Assembly: GCA_013054445.1 (NCBI GenBank)
Contig: JAAMPI010000271.1
Span: 1 to 46,382 of the forward strand
From: Cudoniella acicularis
Taxonomy: Eukaryota > Ascomycota > Leotiomycetes > Helotiales > Helotiaceae
Direction of reading: 5' to 3'
Length of the DNA: 46,382 nucleotides
Shown here: positions 20,285-31,949 of the stretch, in pieces
How the letters are laid out: every line of letters starts with the position of its first letter
Numbering within the stretch: position 1 is the first letter of the stretch
Position numbers and translations under genes: made by a program
The notes under the pieces: model-generated
What the model was told of the DNA's origin: nothing
The model's input: the letters and a program-made list of their open reading frames with translations, nothing else
Database searches by the model: none

Positions 20285-22302
20285 TTCATCCGGGGTGACG
20301 TCCCATCCAGCCACCTTTGATGAAGACTGCTTGTTTGTGTTTTGTGGTGGGTAAGGGGTCGTGATTGTAAGATGAAAGTTGGTTGAGTTGAGGAGTTGCG
20401 TGCGGGGATGAGGAGGTTAAATTTCGCGAAGGCTGCTCGTGTCTGCAAAGAAACAAAGAAGCGGCAGAACTTTAAAGAACTTGCGAGATTGTCATGAAAC
20501 AACTGAACTGTTCCCACAAAACAATGTTGTTGTCTGCTTTGCTTTCTTTGTTTCTCATTATTTAAAGTTTTGAACCGAAATTTCATTCATTCGATTAACT
20601 AAAGAAAATAGGAGAACAGAATCTATATTCTTATTCGTGAACAAATCCAAGCTCTCTCTACTTTCGCTTTCCTATATTAGCCTTGGCAAATTAAAGATGG
20701 CATGTATACTTATACCTGCAAGACGGCCGACAGTGTATCACCCTTTTCCACCCGCAAGCCATGTGCCTTAAGCTGGTCGATCACTTGGTGAAATGGGAAA
20801 ACACTTCAAGGTTTAAAACACTTCTAATTAAGCCAGAGCATAATGCTTTAAAGTTTGGATTATATCAATAACCTGTTAGAAATGCCCTTAATTTGATTGA
20901 ACTATTTCCCGGTTGCTATTTAATTAATTTGAAGTGTTCTCTTGACGAAATTGCTTCAAGGTATGCGTTGGATAACAGCCCATTAACAGGCCAATATTTT
21001 CTATTTCGACTAGAACAGCGCTAAATCAGCTTCGCAAATTGTTTAATAGCTTCAGCTTTTAATCAGACTCAGAAACTTAGGTTGAGTTGTAATACTACTA
21101 TCGAAGTGAGGTACTCTGTGCAGTGAATTTGCGATTCTATACGTGAATACGAAAGAATGTGAAATGTTCTTGAACCTCAACAAGGACCGCGTATAAATTA
21201 TCACGACTTTCTTCACTTTGTTAACATTTTATAGCCAGTCTTTCCTGCAATCAATCTTACTAACCGAATATCTGAGCGATATTTACAAGACACTAGCAGA
21301 TGCAACAACATTTAGCCGTTGGCTCACGGGTCATGACTTTTCCCGCAGCTGCTTACTAAACTAGGTAAACTGCTACTGTATATTATAAATGTGAGCAGAA
21401 TGATGCCGTAGAAATTGACAGCAGCCGAGCAGATTAAGCGACAGCAGAAGGGGACGTGACACCAACCTTTCCTTAAACCGAAGTGCTTCTACACCCACCG
21501 AAACCCACTTACTAGGAACTAACAACAGCGAATCCTTTTTTTCTCAACATTTGCATGTACTTTGCTATTGGAAATAATTACAAACTCGCAATCGCTGCTC
21601 GAACTCACAAAAGTGAGGTGCTCTTTTGGGCAGCGTTTTGTATCCAGCTAGTTTGATTGATTGTTTGAGAAGCTTAAGCTTTTATAGAAGACGAAGTGGT
21701 TTTCAGGGCACCTAGTAAGGTGGAGATAGGGCGATTAAAGTAAGATAGTAACTTTGAGAACTCCAGTCAATCTGCTATTATTCACTTGAGTATCCACTCC
21801 CTTACAGGGGTTCGTGCTATAAATTCACCGCAACACTTCAGAATAGGAGCGTATTGCAATTGTGACATAGTTTCAAAAGTTGTATAGTAGCGATTAACAG
21901 CTTCGATCTTTATAAATAATGCGCTTGTACAGACTTTTGACTTCATAGATAATAAATTATTTTGCGACACACTACGCGAAGCACCCCTTATTAGATTTTT
22001 TTGCCAAAACTACGAATCTTCATTTTAAAACAGAACTTCAAGCAAACATGAAACCCTGCCAATACGAAAACCAAAGAAGTTCCGGAAACAATCTAAAAAG
22101 AACAAAAGATCCCCATGAAATCAAGAAACCAACCTCCTAGACATCAGGGGGCGGCTCTATTTCTGCCATCAGAAATGCCAACTCTTTCTAAACACAGCCA
22201 AAACTCCAGAAAGCCACCCTAAAAAAAAAAGAAAATTCCGCAACTCCCAACACCCGCTCATGACTCACTCACTGACTCCCTAACATTACTCAGAGCCCTA
22301 GG
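20285..22302. other. Intergenic, no gene seen
   Basis: About 2 kb. The first 160 bases hold the likely 5' leader and leader intron of the coiled-coil gene. The rest is AT-rich with short frames only, none resembling a protein. No transposon end or RNA gene is recognised. Confidence 0.45.
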
Positions 22303-24024
22303 TCAAAACAACCTATTGTTAAACGCCATCCTCCTGCTCCTTCTAGTGGTGCGTTCCCTCCTCTTCAAATCTAACCTCAGGGCTCGTGTGGGCCTTGATG
22401 CCTCGTCTGCTTCATCTATCTCATTGGAATTTGACTCCGTCATACTTGCCTGTGATCCTGGAGGGTCCTCAGTTGACTCTTCTTCGTCATCACTCGCAAG
22501 GCTGACCACACCTGAATGCCCATCCTTTCCATCATTGAACTCTTCACCATTTTGAGAAACCCTTTCCAAATCCTCATCGCCATCATTGGCTTCTATCTCG
22601 CTACTAGAACGCGATCCTTCTGCTTCAAAGGAGTCTTCGTCACCATGCGTGATGTGTTCCGCTTCATCGGAAGCATCAGAAGCAGAAGGTTGTCCTGAAC
22701 TGGTGTGAAGATTGTCCTCAGAGCCGGAAAGAAAAATGGTAGATCCTGATTTCGCACTATTCAAAGAACTACTGTCGCTTACGGGAGGGTTTGAAATTTC
22801 TTCCTCGTGGCCTGTTTCTTCGTCATCCAAGGGCCTGGTGTAGGTCATCTTCGTCAAAGATTCTGTCAGGACAGGCATTATGAAAGACTCGTTGTTTAAA
22901 GAATGTCGAGAACCTGACGAGGATTCTGGCTCTGCCGATGGGGAAGGGGAAGTGGTTGATTGCTCTTCTGTAGTAGATCGAGAAACGGATTTCGATGAGG
23001 AAGAGGTAGCTACAACCCTCGTTGAGATTCTGTTTGATGGCTCTTGGGCTTTTGGAGAACTATCTGTTGATCCAGTCTCAGGTTCAGTCGTTGAGGAAGA
23101 GCCCGTGAAGTTGTTGTCAGTGGTGCTATTGGCTTTTGTGGGGCTGGGTTGGGAAGGGACCTTTGGAAGAGGCTTTTTGTAGTCGGGGTGAATTCTCCTT
23201 TCAGATAACGGTTCGGGTGGAGGTGGAGGCGGAGGCGGAGGGGAAGACGGAGGTGCAGGAATTGTCAAAAGTCTATCCCCTCCACTGCCCTCGTTCGCTG
23301 TCCTAGGATCACGTTGCTTGACTCCTTGTTCCAAGTCTCCTCCACTTCCTGATGCCCCGTTATCACGTTGAGTATTCCACTCACTAGGCCAATCGCAAAT
23401 AATCGTTTCTGAACTATGGCTTCTTCTAGGCTCTAGCTCTATCTCAGGAACGCGAGGGGATTGCGTTCCAAATTTCCTCCCGTAGCATTTTCCAAAGCAC
23501 TGCTTCCACCAATCGCCTCCACATCTCAAGTTCCCTCCCTCCCGATACCAAAGCACCAACCGACAAACAAGCCACACGACTAGGTATAAACTCAGGATTA
23601 ACACGAGGGCAGCGAGGTATTCCCGTGGATATTGCTCTAGGATGTTCGTAGACAGTGCAAATACAACGGTTCCGACGGCGACGAAGCACGCCCACAAGCC
23701 CACTATGATAGGGAAGTCATGGTATGTGAAGTGTCGAAGGCGTGAGCCACGGGGGCAATGATGATGTTGGTGTTGTGATGGACTGTGGCTTGGTGGAGGT
23801 GGAGGGGGATGCGAGGGTGAGGGATGAGGAGACAGTGTTAGAGTTGCTGAGGAAGTTGAAGATGCCGAAGGCGTCAAAGATGCTGCATGCACTGAATGCA
23901 CTGAGGGTGCTGTTGATCTTGGAGGGATTGAAGATTCCTCAACTCCCCGTCGCCGAGAACAGGGAATCGTCCACACTTCTGAGGGGTGAAACCCGGGGTA
24001 TTGAGGTGGCTCAGACCGATTCAT
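22303..24024 (-). CDS. Two-TM membrane protein with long Ser/Glu-rich tail
   Basis: A single exon of 573 aa from ATG 24024 (MNRSEPPQYPGFHPSEVW). The longer open frame upstream to 24327 lacks protein-like sequence and I exclude it. After a Pro/His/Ser-rich N-terminus come two adjacent membrane segments (FPIIVGLWACFVAVGTVVF and YLAALVLILSLYLVVWLVC, about residues 105-160). A short Cys/Trp region follows, then a long hydrophilic tail with PPPPPPPPPEP, PLPKVPSQP and many Ser/Glu/Asp clusters, ending in basic residues (LDLKRRERTTRRSRRMAF). The architecture is that of an orphan fungal hairpin membrane protein with a disordered cytosolic tail; proline motifs could bind SH3 or similar domains. Function unknown. 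It lies head-to-tail behind opi1. Confidence 0.75.
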   Translation of the reverse strand: MNRSEPPQYPGFHPSEVWTIPCSRRRGVEESSIPPRSTAPSVHSVHAASLTPSASSTSSATLTLSPHPSPSHPPPPPPSHSPSQHQHHHCPRGSRLRHFTYHDFPIIVGLWACFVAVGTVVFALSTNILEQYPREYLAALVLILSLYLVVWLVCRLVLWYREGGNLRCGGDWWKQCFGKCYGRKFGTQSPRVPEIELEPRRSHSSETIICDWPSEWNTQRDNGASGSGGDLEQGVKQRDPRTANEGSGGDRLLTIPAPPSSPPPPPPPPPEPLSERRIHPDYKKPLPKVPSQPSPTKANSTTDNNFTGSSSTTEPETGSTDSSPKAQEPSNRISTRVVATSSSSKSVSRSTTEEQSTTSPSPSAEPESSSGSRHSLNNESFIMPVLTESLTKMTYTRPLDDEETGHEEEISNPPVSDSSSLNSAKSGSTIFLSGSEDNLHTSSGQPSASDASDEAEHITHGDEDSFEAEGSRSSSEIEANDGDEDLERVSQNGEEFNDGKDGHSGVVSLASDDEEESTEDPPGSQASMTESNSNEIDEADEASRPTRALRLDLKRRERTTRRSRRMAFNNRLF

Positions 24025-24652
24025 GGCTGACTCGGTGAGTACCGTCGACGAATTTGAATTCGTTATGTTGTGCTGAGAATAATGAAGCCGAAAAGTGTTC
24101 CTGGCAATGGTACTGAAGTATGTTGAACGAACAATGTCTGTCTTGTCTGTAAAAAGAAACCTGCTGCACTTGCAGGCCGCGAATATATATATTAAATGTT
24201 GCCATGGTAGTGGAAGGTGAAAGATTTTTCTGGGGATGAGAACTGAGCTGAGTTTGGAAAGAAAATAAGATACAAAGAGAAAGGACTTGGAAGGAAGAGG
24301 AAAGTTGTCGATGTATTGGTAAGACAAGGTTATAACACAAAGACGATGTTGAAATAGATGGTGATCCGAGCGTCACTTCTGATGTGATGATCTGACTTTA
24401 GCAATTCATAGAGTTCCGTCCGTAACAATGAGATATATTTGACACACCAGATGAGAGTATATCCGAAAGTCGAGGCCTCACTGAACTGGGCTCTGCAAAT
24501 ATGAGAATACAGCTGTACCCAAGAAAACCGAAGAAAGTGGTATATAAACATCCAAAAGCCCGTTGATCCCTTTCCAGTTCCGACTCCTTTATCAACCCCA
24601 AATCTCTCTCCAAGACTCCGAAATCTTTGAATAAAAGGAAGAATTCGTACAT
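24025..24652. other. Intergenic between opi1-like gene and membrane-protein gene
   Basis: 628 bases. Includes the likely promoter and leader of the minus-strand membrane-protein gene and the 3' end of the Opi1-like gene. Open frames here are not protein-like. Confidence 0.45.
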
Positions 24653-26423
24653 TTATCCCACCTTTACATCTGAGTAATGACCGGTGTGACCATTAGTCTG
24701 TGCATCTATCCTTGGTAGCTCCGAGGGTGGTTTTTCCATCTCTCCAGAATTCGTGTCCATCGTGTCGCCCTCGGCTTCTTCTCGTTTTTTCCGGCCGAGC
24801 CGTTCACACCATTCCTCGGCACTGATGATTGTTCCATCAAGAACGCCAGAAACTTGGGCCATCATATCGAGCCCTTCCTTAGCCAAAACAAGCACTCTGT
24901 TCGCACCCTCCGTCACCTCCGAATCTCCCTGCTCCAAATTTCTCGAGCCATTTGCCTCACTGTGTCTCGAATTTGCCAGTCGAAACCTCTGAGGCAAAGA
25001 TGTAAGGTGTCTTCGAACTAAATCTCTCGCATTCTCTGGTAAGGCGCCTCCAGCATATTTTGAAACAATATCAACAACCTCTTTCAGTGTTTTTAAAACA
25101 TCCCGTTTGAGTTCCGCAATTTTAGCATTCAGAGCAGACCGTTCTGCATCACTTCTTACAACCAATTGGCCCTCCCTTTTCTCTCCATTTTCTTCCGAAT
25201 CCATTATGGTATTAGATGCGTTGGATGATGGTGATTGGTCATATTGCTCCAAAACAGACTTCAGTGCCAAGATGACTTTCCCAATATGTTCGTTGGCCCA
25301 TCTCAGCCAACCCAAACAATATTTCAAACTTCTTAAACTCTCCTCACTCATTGCAACGCTGAGGCCACTAGTTGATAGAACCAAACGCGATTGCCAGGAG
25401 CTACTTGGACTTGACACTTCGCCTGGTGGCTGAGTAGGAACCAAAGCCTGTGCGGACTCGTAGCTTGGACTTCTATGGTCATCATAAGCTGGTAAACTCT
25501 CAGCATTTGAACTCTGGCTTGGCATTCGTTGGCGGTGCTGTAATTCTTGACGATGAACCGGGTATGAATCCTGTACCATGTGAAGATCTTCATCATCTGT
25601 CCCAACCTTTCGACGTTTGTTTGAACCTTCTCCACTTTCGACATCTGAGTGCGGGTGGTGGTTTGGTCTTCTCCCTCCAAGAAACCAACGAACCCCTCCT
25701 TCAACTCCTGTTATTCGTCCCACAGACCCGACCGTATTGACCACAGGAGTGAACCTTCTTTCCACATATTCAGCACTTGATTTGAACCTCGGACTATAAT
25801 TTTTCGACGCGGAGTATGCTGAAATGGAGCCGCCAATTGCGGTTCCGATAAGAGGGTGGGATGTTGTAAGAAGAGATAACAGGGGTTCTGGATGCTGTGC
25901 CCCTCTCGTATGAGATCTTTGAGGGGAAGACGCTGGCAACGACATGTGTTGTTGCGGAGGAGACTGTATAAAGTCTAGGAATGGGTTAGCACAAGCAAGG
26001 CACATTCTTGTTGCACAACATACCAGCTCGAAGATCGCCGAGGGCTTCAGCAGCGAGGCGCACATCTGGATCATCTATCGATAACACACTCCCACCCCGT
26101 CTCCCTCTGCTTTCAGGCGTGTCCAGATCCATCCTATTTGGCGAATCCATGCCAACAGTTGAGGTATTCTTTGGAGAAAGTTGGGAGGGACCAGGTTGAT
26201 AATATGCTGTTAAAGGATTTGACGACGGCCAGACAAATTGATGCTCCTCCTGCCTCTGCCGTGGCTCCGCTGGCGCTGGCGCTGGCGGTAAAGGCGGTAA
26301 GGTTCGTTCATGGCGGATAGCTGGCAAATCTGCGGTAGGTACAGAGGGAAGATCGAGAGACTGAGGATCGTGAGACTGCGAGTAGGAGGGAGGCTGTTCC
26401 CGCAGCATGTGATCCTGCTCCAT
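24653..26423 (-). CDS. Opi1-family transcriptional regulator of phospholipid synthesis
   Basis: Opi1 in yeast represses inositol/choline-responsive genes and is held at the ER by phosphatidic acid and Scs2; in filamentous fungi the targets are less well known. Exons 26423-26024 and 25974-24653, intron 49 nt (GTATGT to CCTAG, phase 1), 573 aa. Start: ATG 26423 is the first in-frame ATG. Diagnostic blocks: LAAEALGDLRADFIQSPP spanning the splice junction (about residues 122-141), HPEPLLSLLTTSHPLIGTAI (161-180), ISAYSASKNYSPRF, SAEYVERRFTPVVNTVGSVG and RITGVEGGVRWFL (220-232). A basic NKRRKV (252-257) may be a nuclear or lipid-binding signal. Later comes a helical SLKYCLGWLRWANEHIGKVI block conserved in fungal Opi1. 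I see no clear FFAT motif. Divergent from apm1. Confidence 0.92.
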
Positions 26424-27664
26424 TCTCTTCGCAATCGCCGACGACGACTGCAATGCGCGCAGAAATTCGGTAGAGAGATGCTATCGTCTGCTTGATATTG
26501 GGGAGGATTTTGCTGCCCGATCGCACAGCATTTGCGGCGACTGTTCGGCGCAAAAGTGGTTCTGTCGTGGTAGTGGGTGTGACTGCGGGCGGTCAGCTTG
26601 TGAAGCTTGAATGCGATGACCCGCGGGGTGATGCGAAAGGTGCTGAAAACGGATTTTGAAAGAGAAATTCTAGAAAATAATAAGACAAGATTTTCTAATC
26701 GTTTTCAGATCCGAAATAAGTTTTGCCGTCAACACGAGACCATCACCTGGTCAAATACAAGAGGTGAAAGCTCCGTGAAGCACGAGAGCGATGATGGAAG
26801 GCTTCAGTTTGAGTGATCACATGCCACCGCACCACACCGGCACAGCTGGGGCTAAACGGAGATAATCCACATGTGAAAGAGCACCAACAAAAGCAAAATA
26901 TATTATTGTGGGATCTTTGTAATGGGTTTTTTACTCGTGAGAATTCCTAATGTTGATACGGCCAAGGTAGCCGGGGAGGAGATCTTTGGGATGCGAATAT
27001 ATTCTAAGCAATGTTGCAAAAGGCATAGGAGCTTTGGCTGTTTTCAGTTACTTCGCACTCAAGAGTCAAGACCGAGGTCTGCTTGGGGGCTGAAGCCAAC
27101 CGCCAGCAGCCCGTTAGAAAATTCAAATTTTGAAAACGGCATCGCAAACCCCCCTCCAGCATTGAAATAATAGCCCAATAATCCTATGTATTTGTACGGT
27201 CCCTCTGACGCCGCCCAAGCAACCTGTTGCTCTTTCAAGCAATGCTCGGCCAGCTCTTATGGTGCCTCTAGTAATCGGTCTTCGCGCCGCGAAATCGCTA
27301 ACTTCATCAATGGGAAGGCAAGATAGGCGCTGACAGAATGCCAGGCCGGTTGTGCTTTGTATGTTGAGCTGCACTGTCTAAAAGGGCGCGTTGGAAAGAA
27401 AAGAAGATTTTCGAGAGGCGAGATTTCCTGATATTCTCCAGAACGGCGCTAGTCTCGACTGGGATGTACAGTCAGCCAAGCGACGACAAGGCCACCGCAA
27501 TTGTTGAAGCTCATAACGATAACGAGGGGCAACGGACACATTCGCCTTGACGCGCGCATTTTGCCTTCTGTCCATGCGGATGCTGCAAATTATCTGAGTC
27601 TCCTCCGCTGGCCATTTGGCTCCCTTAACCCTTTTCAATCCTACTACCTGTCTAAAGTACCGCC
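26424..27664. promoter_or_regulatory. Divergent intergenic region between opi1 and apm1
   Basis: 1.24 kb with no supported gene; the short frames at 26607-26816, 26922-27170 and 27501-27821 are not protein-like. It must contain both promoters. CCGCC precedes the apm1 ATG. No inositol-responsive element consensus stood out to my reading. Confidence 0.5.
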
Positions 27665-29199
27665 ATGGCATCCGCTGTCTTCTTTCTCGACCTCAAGGGC
27701 AAGGTATGATCTCCCGCAGATCGCGATGGGCATCGCTGATGTACTTGGCAGACCCTCTTGGCTCGAAATTATAGAGGAGATATTCCCATGTCAGCGGTTG
27801 AGAAGTTTCCAATACTTTTGAGCGAAGCAGAGGAAGAGAGCTCCGCCGTCCCACCATGTTTCTCCGACGAAGGAATAAACGTATGCTAGTTGATATCAAC
27901 AGCGCAAATCTGTTCTGACAAGCTGCAGTACCTATACATCCGCCACAACAACCTTTACCTCCTTGCCTTAACGAAGCGTAATACGAATGCTGCCGAAATC
28001 CTCCTTTTCCTCCATAAGATTGTCGAAGTCTTTACCGAGTACTTCAAGGAACTTGAGGAGGAATCGATACGTGACAACTTCGTCATCATTTATGAGCTGC
28101 TTGACGAAATGATGGATTTTGGCTATCCCCAAACCACCGAATCCAAAATCTTACAAGAATACATCACCCAAGAATCGCACAAGCTGGAAATCCAGGCACG
28201 GCCTCCAATAGCTGTCACAAATGCCGTCTCCTGGCGATCAGAAGGTATTCGGTACCGCAAGAATGAGGTTTTCCTCGATGTTGTTGAATCACTTAACCTT
28301 CTTGTTTCTTCGAATGGAAATGTCTTGCGCTCCGAGATTTTGGGCGCTATAAAAATGAAGTGTTACCTTTCTGGGATGCCTGAACTGCGCTTGGGGCTGA
28401 ATGACAAAGTGATGTTCGAAACAACGGGGCGGGCAACTCGAGGCAAAGCAATCGAAATGGAGGACGTGAAATTCCACCAATGTGTACGGTTATCACGATT
28501 CGAGAACGACCGAACGATATCCTTCATTCCACCAGACGGCGAATTCGAATTGATGTCGTATCGACTTAATACGCAGGTAAAGCCTCTCATTTGGGTTGAG
28601 TGTATTGTGGAATCGCATTCAGGGAGTAGAATTGAGTACATGCTCAAGGCGAAAGCACAATTCAAAAGACGGAGCACAGCCAACAACGTGGAAATCACGG
28701 TTCCAGTGCCAGAAGATGCAGACTCTCCAAGATTCAGAACGAACATTGGCAGCGTGCATTATGCTCCAGAGAAGAGTGCAATTGTTTGGAAGATCAAACA
28801 GTTTGGTGGCAATAAGGAATTTTTGATGAGAGCCGAATTAGGATTACCGAGCGTCAAGGGCGATGATGAACATGGTGGAGGAATGACAGGTGGGTTTGGA
28901 GGCAGTATGGGTGGTGTTGGTGGGAAGGGCGCGAAGAGGCCAATCAGTGTGAAGTTTGAGATTCCTTATTTCACCACTAGTGGCATCCAGGTTCGGTATC
29001 TGAAAATCATCGAGCCAAAGGTACGACCCATTCCAACATTCCGTTTTAGCCCCCTTTATGGTGTCTGATAATTTTCATCCATACTACCCCTCGCACTACT
29101 TTACTAACACGATTACAGCTTCAATACCCCTCACTTCCATGGGTCCGCTACATAACTCAATCGGGAGACATCGCAGTCCGGTTACCAGATGTCAGTTGA
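27665..29199 (+). CDS. apm1: AP-1 clathrin adaptor complex subunit mu (apm1)
   Basis: Medium chain of AP-1, which selects Tyr-motif and other cargo for clathrin vesicles between trans-Golgi and endosomes. Exons 27665-27703, 27752-27880, 27929-29020, 29119-29199; introns 48, 48 and 98 nt, all phase 0; 446 aa, the usual length. N-terminal longin-like domain: MASAVFFLDLKGK, then TLLARNYRGDIPMSAVEKFP, YLYIRHNNLYLLALTKRN, LHKIVEVFTEYFKELEEESI and YPQTTESKILQEYI. The mu homology domain starts about residue 156 (VSWRSEGIRYRKNEVFLDVV) and includes SFIPPDGEFELMSYR. A fungal Gly-rich loop (GGGMTGGFGGSMGG) precedes KRPISVKFEIPYFTTSGIQV. The last exon supplies LQYPSLPWVRYITQSGDIAV. All motifs are intact. 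A housekeeping gene marking the intact island. Confidence 0.97.
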
Positions 29200-29809
29200 A
29201 GTGCTTCTCATTCTAGATCCGCTTAGAACTCAGTCGACGAAGACAAAGATATTCGGGCCCAGGAAAAGGGGGAAACGCGATCCTTGCATTTACGGCGCTA
29301 GGTAGATGACAACTGAAGTTTTGATCAGGCGTCTCAGATGATCTTGGCGATAAAACAGAATATGACTGGCCCACACCATCCTCGCCTTTATAGTAGTGTA
29401 GGTAGAGCGGGGAGCAAAATAAATTAAAAATTGCAATCCTGCCTGTGTGAGATGCAATTTTGTGAAGTGCTATTTGATAATACTATTTATAGGTAGGTTA
29501 TCTAGATAATCGTGGATACCTTCTCCTACCTAACATAAAGCCCGATTAAAATTGTGCCACAGCTATGCAGTTGCAAGATCCACCATTCTAATACTTGGAA
29601 AAGCCTAGGTATATAGAGTTTATATATATAATACAGTTAAATTTCAAGAATCTCACTATGTATATAGTTTCTTATCTGCGAGCTAGATCTCTACTTACTG
29701 CTGAAGAATAGAATAGATAATTATATAGTGAAAGAAACTAAAAAGGAGGTGACCTTGCTTACACTTTTGCAATTAGATTTATACAAGTAAATATATGCTT
29801 GTAAACCAT
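29200..29809. other. 3' flank of apm1
   Basis: About 600 bases, increasingly AT-rich after 29400, with TATA-type runs near 29620-29640. No gene seen. This is the transition from the intact island to RIP-affected DNA. Confidence 0.45.
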
Positions 29810-30790
29810 TTACAGCTTCCTGCCACAGCACCCGTGACCGTACTCTTTATCTTTATTTCCAAAATTTTCCATGAAACTTGGTCCTGCGCTGGAGCCGACA
29901 TTTCTTGACATTATCGGAGTATCTTTTCCAAACTGATTTACACTGATCGTGGACTTACTAGCAATTTTTCGCCAGTTTTCAACACCTACATCACCTGTCA
30001 TGATTCGTGCTTAATCAAAAGTGATGTTATTAGCAATGACGCTCTCGCAAGTAACTGTTTGGGGGCTGTCAGAGGATGGCGGATCGTCGCTCATGGCAGT
30101 CGGGCTTTTAATCAAATTTGCCCACTTGAGGTCCATCAAATTCAGAGAGACAGATCCTTCTATTCATATGTCAGGAGTAGCTTGGTAGAAGGAGGAGAAA
30201 CTACCGTCGTCGGCATCCATATTCTGGACCTATTTTGCTAGCATGAGTTCTTGACCGATGATATTTTTTATTTTCCCATTCGTCTCTGTCAAAATTCCTA
30301 TCTCGACATAGAGGCTATTTTCTAACGTGCCAGTCAAGCCAGCCTGGGCCACGGAGATACATAGAGTCAAATCCGATATAGCTGTCTCGAGTCGACTGAG
30401 AATATTCCTAATCTCTTGTTCATCTCGATCTCCAGAGTCAATAGCGTGGAGGAATTGCCTAACGGCCTTCTTTTGTTCCTCTTTCTTCAATCTGTCGAAG
30501 AAGTCTTTCAATTCCGTCCCAATATCGATGAGCGAGTTCACCTGAGAAGTCATATTAGCGGTTTGGAGGCCTGCTTCGTTCTTCACTAGGCTGGGTGATC
30601 AAACGAGACTCTCTAATTGTTGTGACACATGGTTGAGCAGCTTTAAAGTGCTTTGCACACCCTCACGCGCTTTCTGAACCTCTTTAAAAAAGGACAAGGT
30701 TGTCTCAACGAGTTAGATAATAGCTGCAGTTGTCTTAATGATGTCTGCCTGGAGATACGAATTAGGGCATGACCTGAAGAGCTCTGCGGG
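29810..30790 (-). pseudogene. NLR-type N-terminal domain with sigma-like repeats, RIP-degraded
   Basis: One frame reads as a protein like the N-terminal regions of fungal NACHT/STAND proteins (SesA/NACHT_N-like helical domain followed by a sigma-like motif). From the 5' side: SYLQADIIKTTAAII, LVETTLSF (one T missing in a T run shifts the frame near 30690), EVQKAREGVQSTLKLLNHV, SLVKNEAGLQTANMTSQVNS, LIDIGTELKDFFDRLKKEEQ, FLHAIDSGDRDEQEIRNILS and ISVAQAGLTGTLE, then a linker and two related ends, ARIMTGDVGVENWRK and TPIMSRNVGSSAGPSF. In-frame stops at 30601 (TGA), 30232 (TAG), 30166 (TGA) and 30013 (TAA), plus one TAA near 30720, are all explained by CGA, CAG or CAA changed by C-to-T. Inactive. 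The family call rests on remembered resemblance and needs a profile search. Confidence 0.6.
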
Positions 30791-31949
30791 TGAGTAGAGA
30801 GCTAGTAATCATACTATGATCAGAGCGTTTCTTGTGGAATGCGATTATAGGCACTTCCCTATAATTACATCTAAAATAGGTAGCGTAGGGGGTCGCGAAG
30901 CATAGCGTTGTCCTACTACTTAGATTGTTAATGAATGTAATTAAAAGTATATATATTTATAGTATTAATATAAACTATAAATACCTATTACTTTCCTAAT
31001 GTATAGACTACTTTTACTACTTAAATATAATACTCTAGCTCTACTAAAGATAACTACAGTATATATAGTATCTATTTATTTATTATCTAAATCTAGGCTC
31101 TAGAATGAATATTTAAATTAGATAAGTAATAAAAATCTTAAAAGCTGTCTGAGTAGTTATCTACTGCTTAGTCGAAAGAATCATGACGCTAATCGCAAAA
31201 AATATCCCGGGAATACAGGTTGGAACATTAGCCGGATATATCGTAACATCTTCATATGGTAACATTGCTCTGAATATTAGAATGTTTATTCCGTCTAGGG
31301 ATAAATTAGGAAATAGGCGGGGTTGCGTCCGCTCTATTTGCCGACTGGCGAGAGGAGGCAAATACTTAGATTATCACGCTTTTGCCATGTGCTTTCAGAG
31401 CAACTTTCAAAGATCAATGGGTGGCCTCTTCTGTCTCTTACTAAGCAAGGCTGAATGAGGAAATGTACGAGAACGTATATGCAAATGCTGCACGATAGAA
31501 ATAAAAGTGGTCGTACTAAAATGACGGGTAATATAAATTGACGCGTAATTTAATTCCTTTTGTCTTTTATCTAAATTAACAGTATAAGTTACACGCATTA
31601 CAGTATTAAGCTTCTGGTATCGGCAATCGTAGTTTCCTATAGATGATTTTCATCACTTATAAGTTATAACAGGTTCAGGAACACAAAAGGGGCTTGAGCT
31701 ACAGCTTCTAAGAAGTATCAAATCCCTGGAGTAGGGCTTTTCAAGTCGAAATTTTCAAAATAAAATTCTTATTTGCTGTTGTTAGATTAGTCATGTTCTT
31801 TGCAAGTAGAGTCACAAGTATAGGTCCGTCACCATAAGATAAAGACCAAATGCCAGAAAAGCTCCTATCATTTACTAACATTCCGCAATAGATCCGCACT
31901 CCATCAATACCACTGTTTCAGGTGCACCTCGATTCCCGAGCAAGAATGT
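30791..31949. other. AT-rich gene-poor stretch
   Basis: About 1.15 kb. 30930-31130 is strongly AT-rich with TpA excess, as after RIP. Short frames at 31161-31361 (minus) and 31183-31458 (plus) overlap and resemble nothing known to me. No transposon ends identified. Confidence 0.4.

Noticed and set aside
24025..24327. N-terminal extension of the two-TM protein
   Set aside because: Open but not protein-like; the first convincing start is 24024.
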